15,622 nucleotides of DNA from Flavobacteriales bacterium (GTDB lineage: Bacteria; Bacteroidota; Bacteroidia; Flavobacteriales_E; Vicingaceae), in NCBI GenBank assembly GCA_002402165.1, contig NVVI01000025.1:1-15622 (forward strand), in the 5' to 3' direction. Made by a program: the position numbers and the translations under genes. Each line of letters opens with the position of its first letter. Position 1 is the stretch's first letter. Below the pieces are notes generated by a model. That model had not been told where the DNA came from. It searched no databases and saw only the letters and a program-made list of their open reading frames with translations. This document shows, piece after piece, positions 1-6,883 of the stretch.

Positions 1-83
1 GACCAAGAAAATTATTAGGGTATAAAACCCCTAATGAAGTATTTTTAAATAATTTTAACCAACCTGTTGCACTTATTAATTGA
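1..83 (+). CDS. IS30-family transposase, C-terminal end only (partial)
   Basis: The open frame that begins at base 3 runs to a TGA at 81-83 and gives PRKLLGYKTPNEVFLNNFNQ followed by PVALIN. The motif PRK-x-LGYKTPNEVF is the characteristic end of IS30-family DDE transposases, just after the catalytic core, and the short V-A-L ending is also typical. The 5' part lies outside the window, so whether the enzyme is intact cannot be judged. These enzymes move the element by a copy-out-paste-in route through a circular intermediate. The gene points towards the small acidic gene at 167 but is separated from it by 83 bp. Assignment rests on motif recognition over only 26 residues. Confidence 0.8.
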   Translation, partial: PRKLLGYKTPNEVFLNNFNQPVALIN

Positions 84-90
84 ATCTAGC
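1..90 (+). mobile_element. Right end of an IS30-type insertion sequence (partial)
   Basis: The transposase tail runs to base 83. In this family the stop codon commonly lies within or beside the right terminal inverted repeat, and the stretch at about 66-90 (gttgcactt, then ttgaatcta) looks like such an end. The left end, its inverted repeat and the target duplication are outside the window, so the exact boundary is inferred and may be off by several bases. Confidence 0.55.
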
Positions 91-166
91 CTTATAATAA
101 ATTTTATTTAGTGCATGGAAAAATAAATAAAGAATACTAATTTCGCAAACGAACAAAACAAATACC

Positions 167-571
167 ATGGAAAGTACTGACGGAAATAAATTGATAGAAA
201 AATTACAAAAGGAACTAGCTAAAGGAGGAATTAAAAAAATAGACGCCATTGCACAGGGCTTAAAAGAGCTAAGACCTTTCGCTTTAGAAGAAAAAGATCC
301 TACCTTAACTAAAGTAACTCGTTTAACCTACGAACACATAGACGCTAATAAAACGTTTAACATACCGTTGCCTCCAGAAGAAGCAATTGCTCCTGAGTTA
401 GAAGAAGGGGAAGAAGATCCAGAAGAGATAGCAATGATTGTGAGTGAAATTGAAACTGATGGTGACAGGATAGAAAGTTTAGACTATTTACTATCACTAA
501 TGTTAGATAGAGAAAATGCTGATAATAAACAAGATATGTTTGCTTATAGAGATGCTTTAAAAGAGTTTTAA
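167..571 (+). CDS. Small acidic hypothetical protein, 134 aa
   Basis: I do not recognise this family. The product is soluble, with no signal peptide, no membrane segment and no cysteine. An N-terminal helical segment (about residues 5-35) is followed by a proline- and glutamate-rich linker (about 66-85, with LPPEEAIAPELEEGEEDPEE). A second predicted helical region (about 86-134) contains SLDYLLSLMLDRE and ends with DALKEF. The ATG at 167 is the first usable start and has no Shine-Dalgarno sequence. A weak -7-like box (TAATTTCG, 138-145) precedes it. The gene stands alone between the IS30 end and a strong terminator at 581-627. Such an acidic helical protein could be a binding partner or regulator, but nothing in the sequence shows this. 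Confidence 0.7.
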   Translation: MESTDGNKLIEKLQKELAKGGIKKIDAIAQGLKELRPFALEEKDPTLTKVTRLTYEHIDANKTFNIPLPPEEAIAPELEEGEEDPEEIAMIVSEIETDGDRIESLDYLLSLMLDRENADNKQDMFAYRDALKEF

Positions 572-580
572 ATAAATTTA

Positions 581-627
581 GTCATAAAAAAAGCCTCAAC
601 AATTATTGTTAAGGCTTTTTTTATGAC
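581..627. terminator. Bidirectional intrinsic terminator
   Basis: A 20-bp inverted repeat (581-600 and 608-627) encloses a 7-base loop. The arms carry A7 (586-592) and T7 (616-622) runs, so each strand makes a GC-containing hairpin running into a U tract. It lies between the convergent genes ending at 571 and 633 and probably serves both. The only imperfect pair is C597 against A611: a mismatch in plus-strand RNA, but a U-G wobble in minus-strand RNA. Confidence 0.9.
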
Positions 628-632
628 TTAAA

Positions 633-863
633 TCATCCGCCACCAAGAAGGTCGTCTGATGTTTGCGAAACACTTTCAATGTGTTTTCCATTTTCAGATA
701 ATGTAAATGAAATTGAGCCTAATGCAAGTTCATGATTGTTATTGTCAGTAGGTGTTTGGAATACATAATTCTTTCCGTCATCTCCATCAATCATGCCAAC
801 TCCGCGGCTTGTTCCATTATTCCCTGGCGGGTATAAATTTTTTAAATCTCCATCTTGTGCCAT
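633..863 (-). CDS. Small glycine/aspartate-rich hypothetical protein, 76 aa, weakly OB-fold-like
   Basis: I cannot assign a family. The product starts MAQDGDLKNLYPPGNNG and ends in a GGG tail. The centre (about residues 20-68) has the order GVGMIDGDDGKNYVF, then a polar loop, then LGSISFTL, then a late IESV strand. This faintly recalls the strand pattern of cold-shock/OB-fold domains (G-x-I, DGK-x-Y-F, G-x-x-V-x-F), but the aromatic RNP motifs are not convincing. There is no signal peptide, membrane segment or cysteine. A good terminator immediately follows the stop, which supports a real transcription unit. The ATG at 863 lies 119 bp from the divergent SpoIIE gene start, so regulatory sequence may be shared. 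A nucleic-acid-binding role would be speculation. Confidence 0.6.
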   Translation of the reverse strand: MAQDGDLKNLYPPGNNGTSRGVGMIDGDDGKNYVFQTPTDNNNHELALGSISFTLSENGKHIESVSQTSDDLLGGG

Positions 864-904
864 ATCAATTGATTTTATGTCTAAGTGAATAGACGATTAA
901 TAAA

Positions 905-912
905 TAATTTTG
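905..912 (+). promoter_or_regulatory. Candidate Bacteroidota -7 box (TAATTTTG)
   Basis: The octamer matches the Bacteroidota primary-sigma -7 consensus TAnnTTTG exactly and sits in the divergent intergenic region, about 70 bp before the ATG at 983. No clean TTTG/TTG -33 element lies at the usual spacing, and such octamers are expected by chance in AT-rich DNA, so this is tentative. Confidence 0.3.
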
Positions 913-982
913 TACTAATCTATAAAAAAATTGTATTATCTCAATAATTTTAGACAGATTTTTTTATCTTGTGGAAACTGCT

Positions 983-3088
983 ATGAAAAAACTTTTATTA
1001 ATTATACTCTTATTTTCTTTCACAGAAACAACTCTTATCGCGAGTTCTGGAAATTCTAAAATAGATAGTATCATAACTAATGTTGATGATTATTCTCAAT
1101 CAGTTATGTTGTTGAGAAAAATTGTCCCAGAAAACTTGTTGGATTACATAAAAGAAGTTGATGACATAGGGAAGTGTAAAATTTACAATGCTTTGTGCTG
1201 GATTTATTTTAACTCAGACCCTCCAAAAGCCATGAAATATGCAAAATTACAAAGCCCATTAGCTGAAAAAATAAAAAACCAAGATGCAATTATTTACTCC
1301 TATGATAACCTAGGATGGTTGTATTTATCTTTTACCGAAAATGAAAAAGGCATCGAATACATGTTAAAGAGTTTAAAAAAGAAAGAAGAGATAAGAGATA
1401 CTGCTGGTATTTCTGTCAGCCTTTCGGGATTAGCAGGGACATATTATAAAATGAACAACTTTAGTTTAGCATTAAACTATTTTAACCAAACGTTAGAAAT
1501 TGAAAGAAATGCAGATAGGAAAGTAACTGAAGCGAAGACATTAGGTAATATAGGATTGTGTTATGTTGGTCTTGGTGAAATTGATAAAGGATTAGAAACG
1601 TATTTAAAAACAGTTGAAGCTTATAAAGAGGCTGGTGTGGAACATGAAGCTGGAGTAACCTATGGTAATCTAGGCTTAATTTATCTTAATCATAAAAAGG
1701 ATTATAGTCAGGCTTTGTATTTTTTAAAAAAATCTGCTAAGCTGCATGGACAGCAAGGAGACGTGTCTTCTCTTTCTGGAGTTTATGGAGCTATGGCTGA
1801 AGTATATTCTTATCAAAATGATTTTACCAAAGCATTGATTTATGGTAAAAAGGCTGTTAAAAATGCCATTCTTTCTAATGATAAAGGCAATATGATGGAA
1901 TCACATCGCAGTTTAGCTTTTGCCTTTTATAACAATAAGAATTATCAATTAGCGTATGAAAATTTTCAAGTTGCTTTTAAACTTAAAGATTCCATTTTTG
2001 ATACTAAGTCATCTGAACAAATTGCCGAAATGCAAACCAAGTACGATACAGAAAAAAAAGAGGCAGAGAATAGCTTGTTATTAGCAGAAAAAGAAATTGA
2101 TAGAGTAGAATTGGATAAAAAATCTACACAACAAAAGATGTTAATGCTAGGCTTGCTATTGGCATTATTGCTTGTAGGCTACGTTGCTTATAGTTTAAAT
2201 CAAAAGAAAAAAACAAACAAGTTATTAAATATCCAAAATGAAGAGATTTCTAACAAGAATGCAATTATTGAAGAGAAGAATAAAGACATAACGGATAGCA
2301 TAAATTACGCACAGCGAATACAAGATGCTATCTTGCCAAAAGAATCATTGTTAAAAGAACATTACGAATCGTTTATTTATTACCAACCAAAAGACATTGT
2401 TTCAGGAGACTTTTATTGGATAAAAGAGATAGGCGATAAAATTTACTTTTCAGTAGTAGATTGCACTGGACACGGAGTTCCTGGGGCATTTATGAGCATA
2501 ATAGGAGCAAATTCATTAAATAAAATTGTAGAGGATTTAAAAATTGAGAAAACGGGTGAAATGTTAGATAAGCTAAACAACTTAGTAAACATAGCATTAG
2601 GCAAAGAAAACACCTCAGATGAAATCCTTTCGGTAAGGGATGGTATGGATATTTCAATATGCTCTATTGATAGAGTCAATAATATTCTAGAATATTCTGG
2701 GGCAAATAATTCGCTATATATATTAAGAAAACCTAATAACAAAATAGCAGAGTTAGAAATTGTAATAGAAAATGATGATACTATTTTTTATGAAATCAAG
2801 TCGAATAAAATGGCAATAGGAGGAGGGGATAATTTAATGAATTATACAACTCATAAAATTCAGTTAGAAAAGGAAGATGTCATTTATTTATTTTCTGATG
2901 GTTATGCGGATCAGTTTGGAGGGCCTAAAGGAAAAAAATTCATGTATAAACCATTTAAAAGAATGTTTTTATCCATACAAGATAAAACGATGGATGAACA
3001 ACGGTTTTTTCTAGATACAACCTTGAGAGAATGGAAAGGTGATTTAGATCAATTAGATGATATATGCGTAATGGGTGTTCGCATTTAG
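983..3088 (+). CDS. TPR-repeat membrane protein with SpoIIE/PP2C-type serine phosphatase domain
   Basis: The ATG at 983 is preferred to the GTG at 971 because it begins a typical signal peptide (MKKLLLIILLFSFTETTLIAS). From this start the protein has 701 residues. An array of tetratricopeptide repeats fills about residues 60-350 and is probably periplasmic. One membrane helix (about 386-406) follows, then a coiled-coil linker ending in INYAQRIQDAILP, then a SpoIIE-type PP2C phosphatase domain (about 464-701). The metal-binding acidic residues look intact: D476 (SGDFYW), D493 (VDCTGHG), D553/D556 (DGMD), D639 (SDGYADQFGG) and D692/D693 near the end. The layout is that of a sensor coupling a periplasmic TPR module to cytoplasmic dephosphorylation, often of an anti-sigma-antagonist-type protein. 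No such partner is encoded nearby. The gene is monocistronic and faces xth. Confidence 0.93.
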   Translation: MKKLLLIILLFSFTETTLIASSGNSKIDSIITNVDDYSQSVMLLRKIVPENLLDYIKEVDDIGKCKIYNALCWIYFNSDPPKAMKYAKLQSPLAEKIKNQDAIIYSYDNLGWLYLSFTENEKGIEYMLKSLKKKEEIRDTAGISVSLSGLAGTYYKMNNFSLALNYFNQTLEIERNADRKVTEAKTLGNIGLCYVGLGEIDKGLETYLKTVEAYKEAGVEHEAGVTYGNLGLIYLNHKKDYSQALYFLKKSAKLHGQQGDVSSLSGVYGAMAEVYSYQNDFTKALIYGKKAVKNAILSNDKGNMMESHRSLAFAFYNNKNYQLAYENFQVAFKLKDSIFDTKSSEQIAEMQTKYDTEKKEAENSLLLAEKEIDRVELDKKSTQQKMLMLGLLLALLLVGYVAYSLNQKKKTNKLLNIQNEEISNKNAIIEEKNKDITDSINYAQRIQDAILPKESLLKEHYESFIYYQPKDIVSGDFYWIKEIGDKIYFSVVDCTGHGVPGAFMSIIGANSLNKIVEDLKIEKTGEMLDKLNNLVNIALGKENTSDEILSVRDGMDISICSIDRVNNILEYSGANNSLYILRKPNNKIAELEIVIENDDTIFYEIKSNKMAIGGGDNLMNYTTHKIQLEKEDVIYLFSDGYADQFGGPKGKKFMYKPFKRMFLSIQDKTMDEQRFFLDTTLREWKGDLDQLDDICVMGVRI

Positions 3089-3108
3089 CGAATAACCATA
3101 GAGCAGTT

Positions 3109-3132
3109 TACCCTGAGCTTGTCGAACGGGTA
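3109..3132. repeat. REP-like motif in the convergent intergenic gap
   Basis: The 49-bp gap between two convergent stops contains ccctgagcttgtcgaa followed by cggg, flanked as taccc...gggta (5-bp stem, 3109-3113 with 3128-3132). A second gggta follows at 3133-3137. The core ccctgagcttgtcgaa is a sequence I recognise as recurring between genes in many bacterial genomes, in REP-type elements linked to Y1 (RAYT) transposases. Here the usual AAGGG end reads AACGGG. It is far more GC-rich than its surroundings. It may also help end transcription, though no U tract follows on either strand. Confidence 0.55.
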
Positions 3133-3137
3133 GGGTA

Positions 3138-3905
3138 TTAAAATTTAATGTCTATTTCTACAGGGCAATGGTCTGAACCGTGCATGTTTGATAAAATAGA
3201 GGCTGTTTCTACTTGTTTTAAGATGCTTTTACTCACTAAAAAGTAATCAATTCTCCAGCCTACATTTCTGTCTCTTGCGCCTCCTCTATAACTCCACCAG
3301 CTATAAGCTTCTGTTTTGGTTGGGTGTAAATGCCTAAAAGTATCAACTAGTCCAGCATTAGTAAAATTATCCATGCCATCAATTTCTTCTTGCATAAAGC
3401 CAGCACTTTTATTATAATTAGGTTTTGGTCTAGCCAAGTCAATCTCTTTATGAGCTACATTGAAATCTCCACAAACAATAACAGGCTTTTTCTTTTCTAG
3501 TTCTTTGAGGTAAATCAAAAAAGAAGCATCAAATTTTTGTCTGTCAGCTAAACGAGATAAATCATTTTTTGAATTCGGAGTATAAATACTTGTGATGTAG
3601 AACTCATCAAACTCAGCCGTAATTACTCTTCCTTCTTGATCGTGTTCTTCCATGCCAATATCGGAAGTTACATTCAAAGGTTTCGCTTTAGAAACAATTG
3701 CAGTTCCTGAATATCCTTTTTTAACAGCAGAGTTAGAGTAAAAGTGATAGCCTTCTAATCCATTTAGAACTTCAGCAACTTGGTCGTCTTGTGCTTTAGT
3801 TTCTTGAAAGCAAATGATATCCGGATTCATTGTTTCTATTTTTTCGTACAATCCTTTTTTATGTACAGCTCTTATTCCGTTTAAATTCCATGATATTAAT
3901 TTCAT
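3138..3905 (-). CDS. xth: Exodeoxyribonuclease III / AP endonuclease (Xth/ExoA type)
   Basis: This is a full-length 255-residue member of the exonuclease III branch of the endonuclease/exonuclease/phosphatase superfamily. It cleaves DNA 5' to abasic sites and has 3'-repair activity in base excision repair in the cytoplasm. All hallmark residues are present: N7 in SWNLNG, E35 in CFQETKA, Y108 in SIYTPNS, D147 and N149 in CGDFNVAH, D220 in WRIDYF, and D245/H246 in GSDHCPV. The late segment SWWSYRGGARDRNVGWRIDY is typical of this branch. The ATG at 3905 directly follows the folP stop with no spacer (TAAATG on the minus strand), so the two are almost certainly cotranscribed and perhaps translationally coupled. 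It converges on the TPR-SpoIIE gene across the REP-like motif. Confidence 0.97.
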   Translation of the reverse strand: MKLISWNLNGIRAVHKKGLYEKIETMNPDIICFQETKAQDDQVAEVLNGLEGYHFYSNSAVKKGYSGTAIVSKAKPLNVTSDIGMEEHDQEGRVITAEFDEFYITSIYTPNSKNDLSRLADRQKFDASFLIYLKELEKKKPVIVCGDFNVAHKEIDLARPKPNYNKSAGFMQEEIDGMDNFTNAGLVDTFRHLHPTKTEAYSWWSYRGGARDRNVGWRIDYFLVSKSILKQVETASILSNMHGSDHCPVEIDIKF

Positions 3906-4763
3906 TTACTTTAATTTATTTACGAGTTTAATTGTTTCATTTGCTTCTTTCACATCGTGTACTCTTAAAATATTAGCTCCTAATTGCAAAGCAATGGTGT
4001 TTAGTACAGTTGTTCCATTTAAGGCTTCTTCAGGAGTAGAATCAATCACCTTATTAATCATAGATTTTCTTGAGATTCCAACCATAATAGGTAAACCAAA
4101 TGATTTAAATACACTCAAATTATTTAAGAGTTCATAATTGTGTGCTACAGTTTTTCCAAAACCAAAGCCAGGGTCAAGAATAATATCATTAATTTCTAGT
4201 ATGTTCAATTGATTTATTTTTTCTTCAAAGTAGCTTTTAATTTCTTCTACAACATTAGTATATGTAGGGTTTTTTTGCATGTTTTGAGGTGTTCCTTGTA
4301 TATGCATCAACACATAAGGAACTTTTAAATTGGCAACACAACTAAACATATTATGGTCTAAGCCTCCACCAGAGATGTCATTAATCATATCTGCCCCGGC
4401 TTCAACACATTTTTCAGCTACATTACTTCTAAAAGTATCGACTGAAATAATTAAATCGTTAAAGTTGGATTTAATCAGTTTAACAATTGGCAAAACTCTA
4501 GCCAATTCTTCTTCTTCAGTAATTTCTGTTGCTCCAGGCCGGGTAGAATAGCCTCCAATGTCAATAATTTGAGCACCATCGTACTCCATAGAGTTTACTT
4601 TTTGTACAATAGCTTCTTCATTTGTGTGTTCTCCTCCATCAAAAAATGAGTCTGGAGTAACATTTAGTATGCCCATTATAGCAGGTTCGTCTAAATTTAT
4701 TCCATTCACTTTAAAATTCATCGACTTATTTGTATCTTGCGAGGCTTGAATATTTGATTGCAT
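3906..4763 (-). CDS. folP: Dihydropteroate synthase
   Basis: It condenses p-aminobenzoate with dihydropterin pyrophosphate to make dihydropteroate in folate synthesis, and is the sulfonamide target. The TIM-barrel motifs occur in order: MGILNVTPDSFFDGG, IIDIGGYSTRPGA (GGYS rather than GGES), ISVDTFRSNVA, MINDISGG, VLMHIQGTPQNMQ, IILDPGFGFGKT, VGISRKSMI and LRVHDVKE. The start is uncertain. The frame is open to an ATG at 4805 inside the divergent gene. The ATG at 4763 leaves 11 bp to that gene. The ATG at 4721 gives a 271-residue protein with the usual short lead into MGILNV and leaves 53 bp for promoters. I list 4763 as a compromise, and 4721 is a serious alternative. xth follows directly in the same operon. 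Confidence 0.95.
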   Translation of the reverse strand: MQSNIQASQDTNKSMNFKVNGINLDEPAIMGILNVTPDSFFDGGEHTNEEAIVQKVNSMEYDGAQIIDIGGYSTRPGATEITEEEELARVLPIVKLIKSNFNDLIISVDTFRSNVAEKCVEAGADMINDISGGGLDHNMFSCVANLKVPYVLMHIQGTPQNMQKNPTYTNVVEEIKSYFEEKINQLNILEINDIILDPGFGFGKTVAHNYELLNNLSVFKSFGLPIMVGISRKSMINKVIDSTPEEALNGTTVLNTIALQLGANILRVHDVKEANETIKLVNKLK

Positions 4764-4774
4764 AAGGTAAATAT

Positions 4775-5320
4775 ATGAGTAATACTTCTCAAGAATACGA
4801 TTCAATAATAAAAATTTGCACCGACATTTTTACAAAAAAAATGAAAGATTATGGAAGTGCATGGAGAATATTAAGAACAAGCTCTCTTACAGATCAAATT
4901 TTTATCAAGGCAAAACGTATTAGGAGTATTGAAGAAAAAGGTGTTAGTAAGATTGATGAAGGAATAAGATCAGAATTTATTGCCATTGTAAATTATTGCA
5001 TTATGGCTCTGATTCAGCTTGAACTGGGTGAATCTGAAAATATTGAATTAGAATCTGAAGAGTGCTTGACGCTTTATAACAAACATTTTTACGCATCAAA
5101 ATCGTTAATGGAGAGTAAAAACCATGATTACGATGAAGCGTGGAGAGAAATGAGGTTAAGCTCGTTAACCGACTTAATTTTGATGAAACTATTGAGAACA
5201 AAGCAGATTGAAGATAATGATGGTAAAACATTAATTTCAGAAGGGATTGGTGCAAATTATGCTGACATATTAAATTATGCCGTGTTTGCATTAATTAAAA
5301 TTGAAGAGGAAGTTAAATAA
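4775..5320 (+). CDS. DUF1599 protein with two tandem domain copies
   Basis: This 181-residue protein is built from two homologous halves. Residues about 24-83 (KDYGSAWRILRTSSLTDQIF through ALIQLE) align with about 117-177 (HDYDEAWREMRLSSLTDLIL through ALIKIE), offset by 93 residues. Both halves keep DY-x-x-AWR, R-x-SSLTD, an I-R/K-x-IE element, (D/S)EGI and NY-x-x-x-AL. This is the DUF1599 family, which I recall as also catalogued under nucleotide-modification-associated domains; its biochemistry is not established. No signal peptide or membrane segment is present, so it is probably cytoplasmic. It is divergent from folP and lies 60 bp upstream of the BT_3928-type gene, an arrangement that recurs in Bacteroidota. 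Placement beside folP hints at nucleotide or pterin chemistry, but only by context. Confidence 0.88.
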   Translation: MSNTSQEYDSIIKICTDIFTKKMKDYGSAWRILRTSSLTDQIFIKAKRIRSIEEKGVSKIDEGIRSEFIAIVNYCIMALIQLELGESENIELESEECLTLYNKHFYASKSLMESKNHDYDEAWREMRLSSLTDLILMKLLRTKQIEDNDGKTLISEGIGANYADILNYAVFALIKIEEEVK

Positions 5321-5380
5321 TTGTTAAACAAAAAGTAGCTAGTTAAATTTAGGTCTAAGTTTGGTTTAAATTTGAGTATT

Positions 5381-6871
5381 ATGAAAATTTTAACTTACAT
5401 ATCAAGAGTTTTTGTTGGGGCATTATTTGTCATATCAGGATTAATAAAAGCTAACGATACACTTGGCTTTAGCTATAAGCTTGAAGAGTATTTTGAAAAT
5501 GGAGCATTAGCATATCGCATTAGAAATTGGTTTGGGTGGGATTCTTTCTCGCTAGAATTTTTAATGGAATACGCATTGGCAATAGCTGTTATTATGTGTG
5601 CTGCAGAAATCATTTTGGGATTTGCCATTCTATTCGGAACTAAAATAAAATTTGCTGTCTATTCTTTATTGGGATTAACTATAATGTTTTTCTTTTTAAC
5701 CCTTCATACTGCTACTTGCGATCCTTTTACAGATTACCACGAGATAACTACAGTTGAGGTAGGATCTTCTGAACATGCTTATTTGATGGGTAGGATGGAT
5801 GGAAACTCAAGTATAACAATAATAGAGATGAGTGGGAAAGAAGAAAGTAAGCAAGAAATTACTTTTCAAGAAAAAATGCCAGTACAGTGTGTAACAGATT
5901 GTGGTTGTTTTGGAGATGCAATGAAGGGTTCATTAGGAAGAAGTTTAACACCTTGGGAATCTTGGTCTAAAGATTTAATTTTAATAATTTTCTTGATTCC
6001 AATTTTCTTATCTCGAAATAAAATAAAGATTAATACTACCAGAGAAGATATAATAATAGGGCTAGCATCACTTTTATTTGTAGGCATTCTTTCATGGGTG
6101 TTTGATTGGTATTTTCCAATGCTGTTTTTCGGAATAGGATATCTAGGGTATTACGGAACTAAACGGTTGCTTTTTAATACGGTAATGAGATGGATACCAA
6201 TTTTATATGTTACATTAATTTCTTTAGTGTTTATCTACTACACACTTAATCATTTACCTATTAGAGATTATAGACCTTATGCGGTGGGGAAAAGTATTCC
6301 AGAGCAAATGGTATTGCCTGAAGGTGCCATTCTAGATGTTTATGAGAATATATTTTACTATAAAAACAAAACCACTGGAGTAGTTGAAGAATTTACAGAA
6401 TCAACATATCCATGGGATGATGATAATTATGAGTTTTCAGATAGAGAAACAAAGTTGATTTCTGCTGGTGATAAGGCAGCCATTGCAGATTTTACCATTA
6501 CAGCAGATGATGGAAATGACTATGCTCAAGATTACTTTAATGAAGAAGGGTATATTTTTATGCTTGTGGCTTATGATATTAATAGGACAAATGATGCATC
6601 TATTAAAAAGATTAATACTTTTGTCGACCAGTGTAATGCAGATGGGAATTATTTTATTGGATTGACGTCATCTTTATATAATGATGTGGAAGATTTTAGG
6701 CATAAAAACCAAACTATGTTTGATTTTTATACTTGTGATGATATTACATTGAAAACAATAATTAGAGCAAATCCTGGTATTATTTTGATGAAAAAAGGAA
6801 AAATACTAGGAAAATGGAACTCTAATTATCTTCCTGATTATAAGGAGATTAAGAATGATTATTTAAAGTAA
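5381..6871 (+). CDS. BT_3928-family membrane protein: DoxX/MauE-like region plus thioredoxin-fold-like C-terminus
   Basis: The ATG at 5381 (MKILTYISRVFVGALFVISG) is preferred to the in-frame TTG at 5372, giving 496 residues. The N-terminal half has DoxX/MauE-like helices: about 4-24, 57-85 and 90-110, then a loop with C170 and the motif DCGCFGDA (C174, C176), then another helix near 195-212. Two or three more helices follow before residue 310. The C-terminal part (about 369-490: ADFTITADDG, a CDD motif at C452, NPGIILMKKGKILGKW) resembles the AhpC/thioredoxin fold but has no CxxC pair. It may be a membrane redox or electron-transfer component; the substrate is unknown. It follows the DUF1599 gene by 60 bp and precedes the permease by 12 bp, probably in one operon. 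Confidence 0.88.
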   Translation: MKILTYISRVFVGALFVISGLIKANDTLGFSYKLEEYFENGALAYRIRNWFGWDSFSLEFLMEYALAIAVIMCAAEIILGFAILFGTKIKFAVYSLLGLTIMFFFLTLHTATCDPFTDYHEITTVEVGSSEHAYLMGRMDGNSSITIIEMSGKEESKQEITFQEKMPVQCVTDCGCFGDAMKGSLGRSLTPWESWSKDLILIIFLIPIFLSRNKIKINTTREDIIIGLASLLFVGILSWVFDWYFPMLFFGIGYLGYYGTKRLLFNTVMRWIPILYVTLISLVFIYYTLNHLPIRDYRPYAVGKSIPEQMVLPEGAILDVYENIFYYKNKTTGVVEEFTESTYPWDDDNYEFSDRETKLISAGDKAAIADFTITADDGNDYAQDYFNEEGYIFMLVAYDINRTNDASIKKINTFVDQCNADGNYFIGLTSSLYNDVEDFRHKNQTMFDFYTCDDITLKTIIRANPGIILMKKGKILGKWNSNYLPDYKEIKNDYLK

Positions 6872-6883
6872 AAACATATAGAT

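Noticed and set aside
68..115. TGCACT...AGTGCA inverted repeat beyond the transposase stop
   Set aside because: The six-base match is separated by 36 bp and does not extend well. The left copy belongs to the IS end, and the right copy is probably coincidence.
971..982. GTG start of the TPR-SpoIIE gene, four codons upstream of the ATG
   Set aside because: The ATG at 983 begins a standard Lys-Lys signal peptide; the upstream residues META would only dilute it.
2443..2742. Open frame on the minus strand inside the TPR-SpoIIE gene
   Set aside because: It is a shadow of the conserved phosphatase domain, has no recognisable motifs and is fully overlapped by a gene with an intact active site.
3814..4137. 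Plus-strand open frame across the xth/folP junction
   Set aside because: It is antisense to two confidently identified genes; its hydrophobic composition reflects the complement of AT-rich coding DNA.
5367..5374. Exact TAnnTTTG match (TAAATTTG) just before the BT_3928-type gene
   Set aside because: Transcription would start at about the ATG itself, no -33 element is visible, and the gene is probably cotranscribed with the DUF1599 gene. A chance match is likely in AT-rich DNA.
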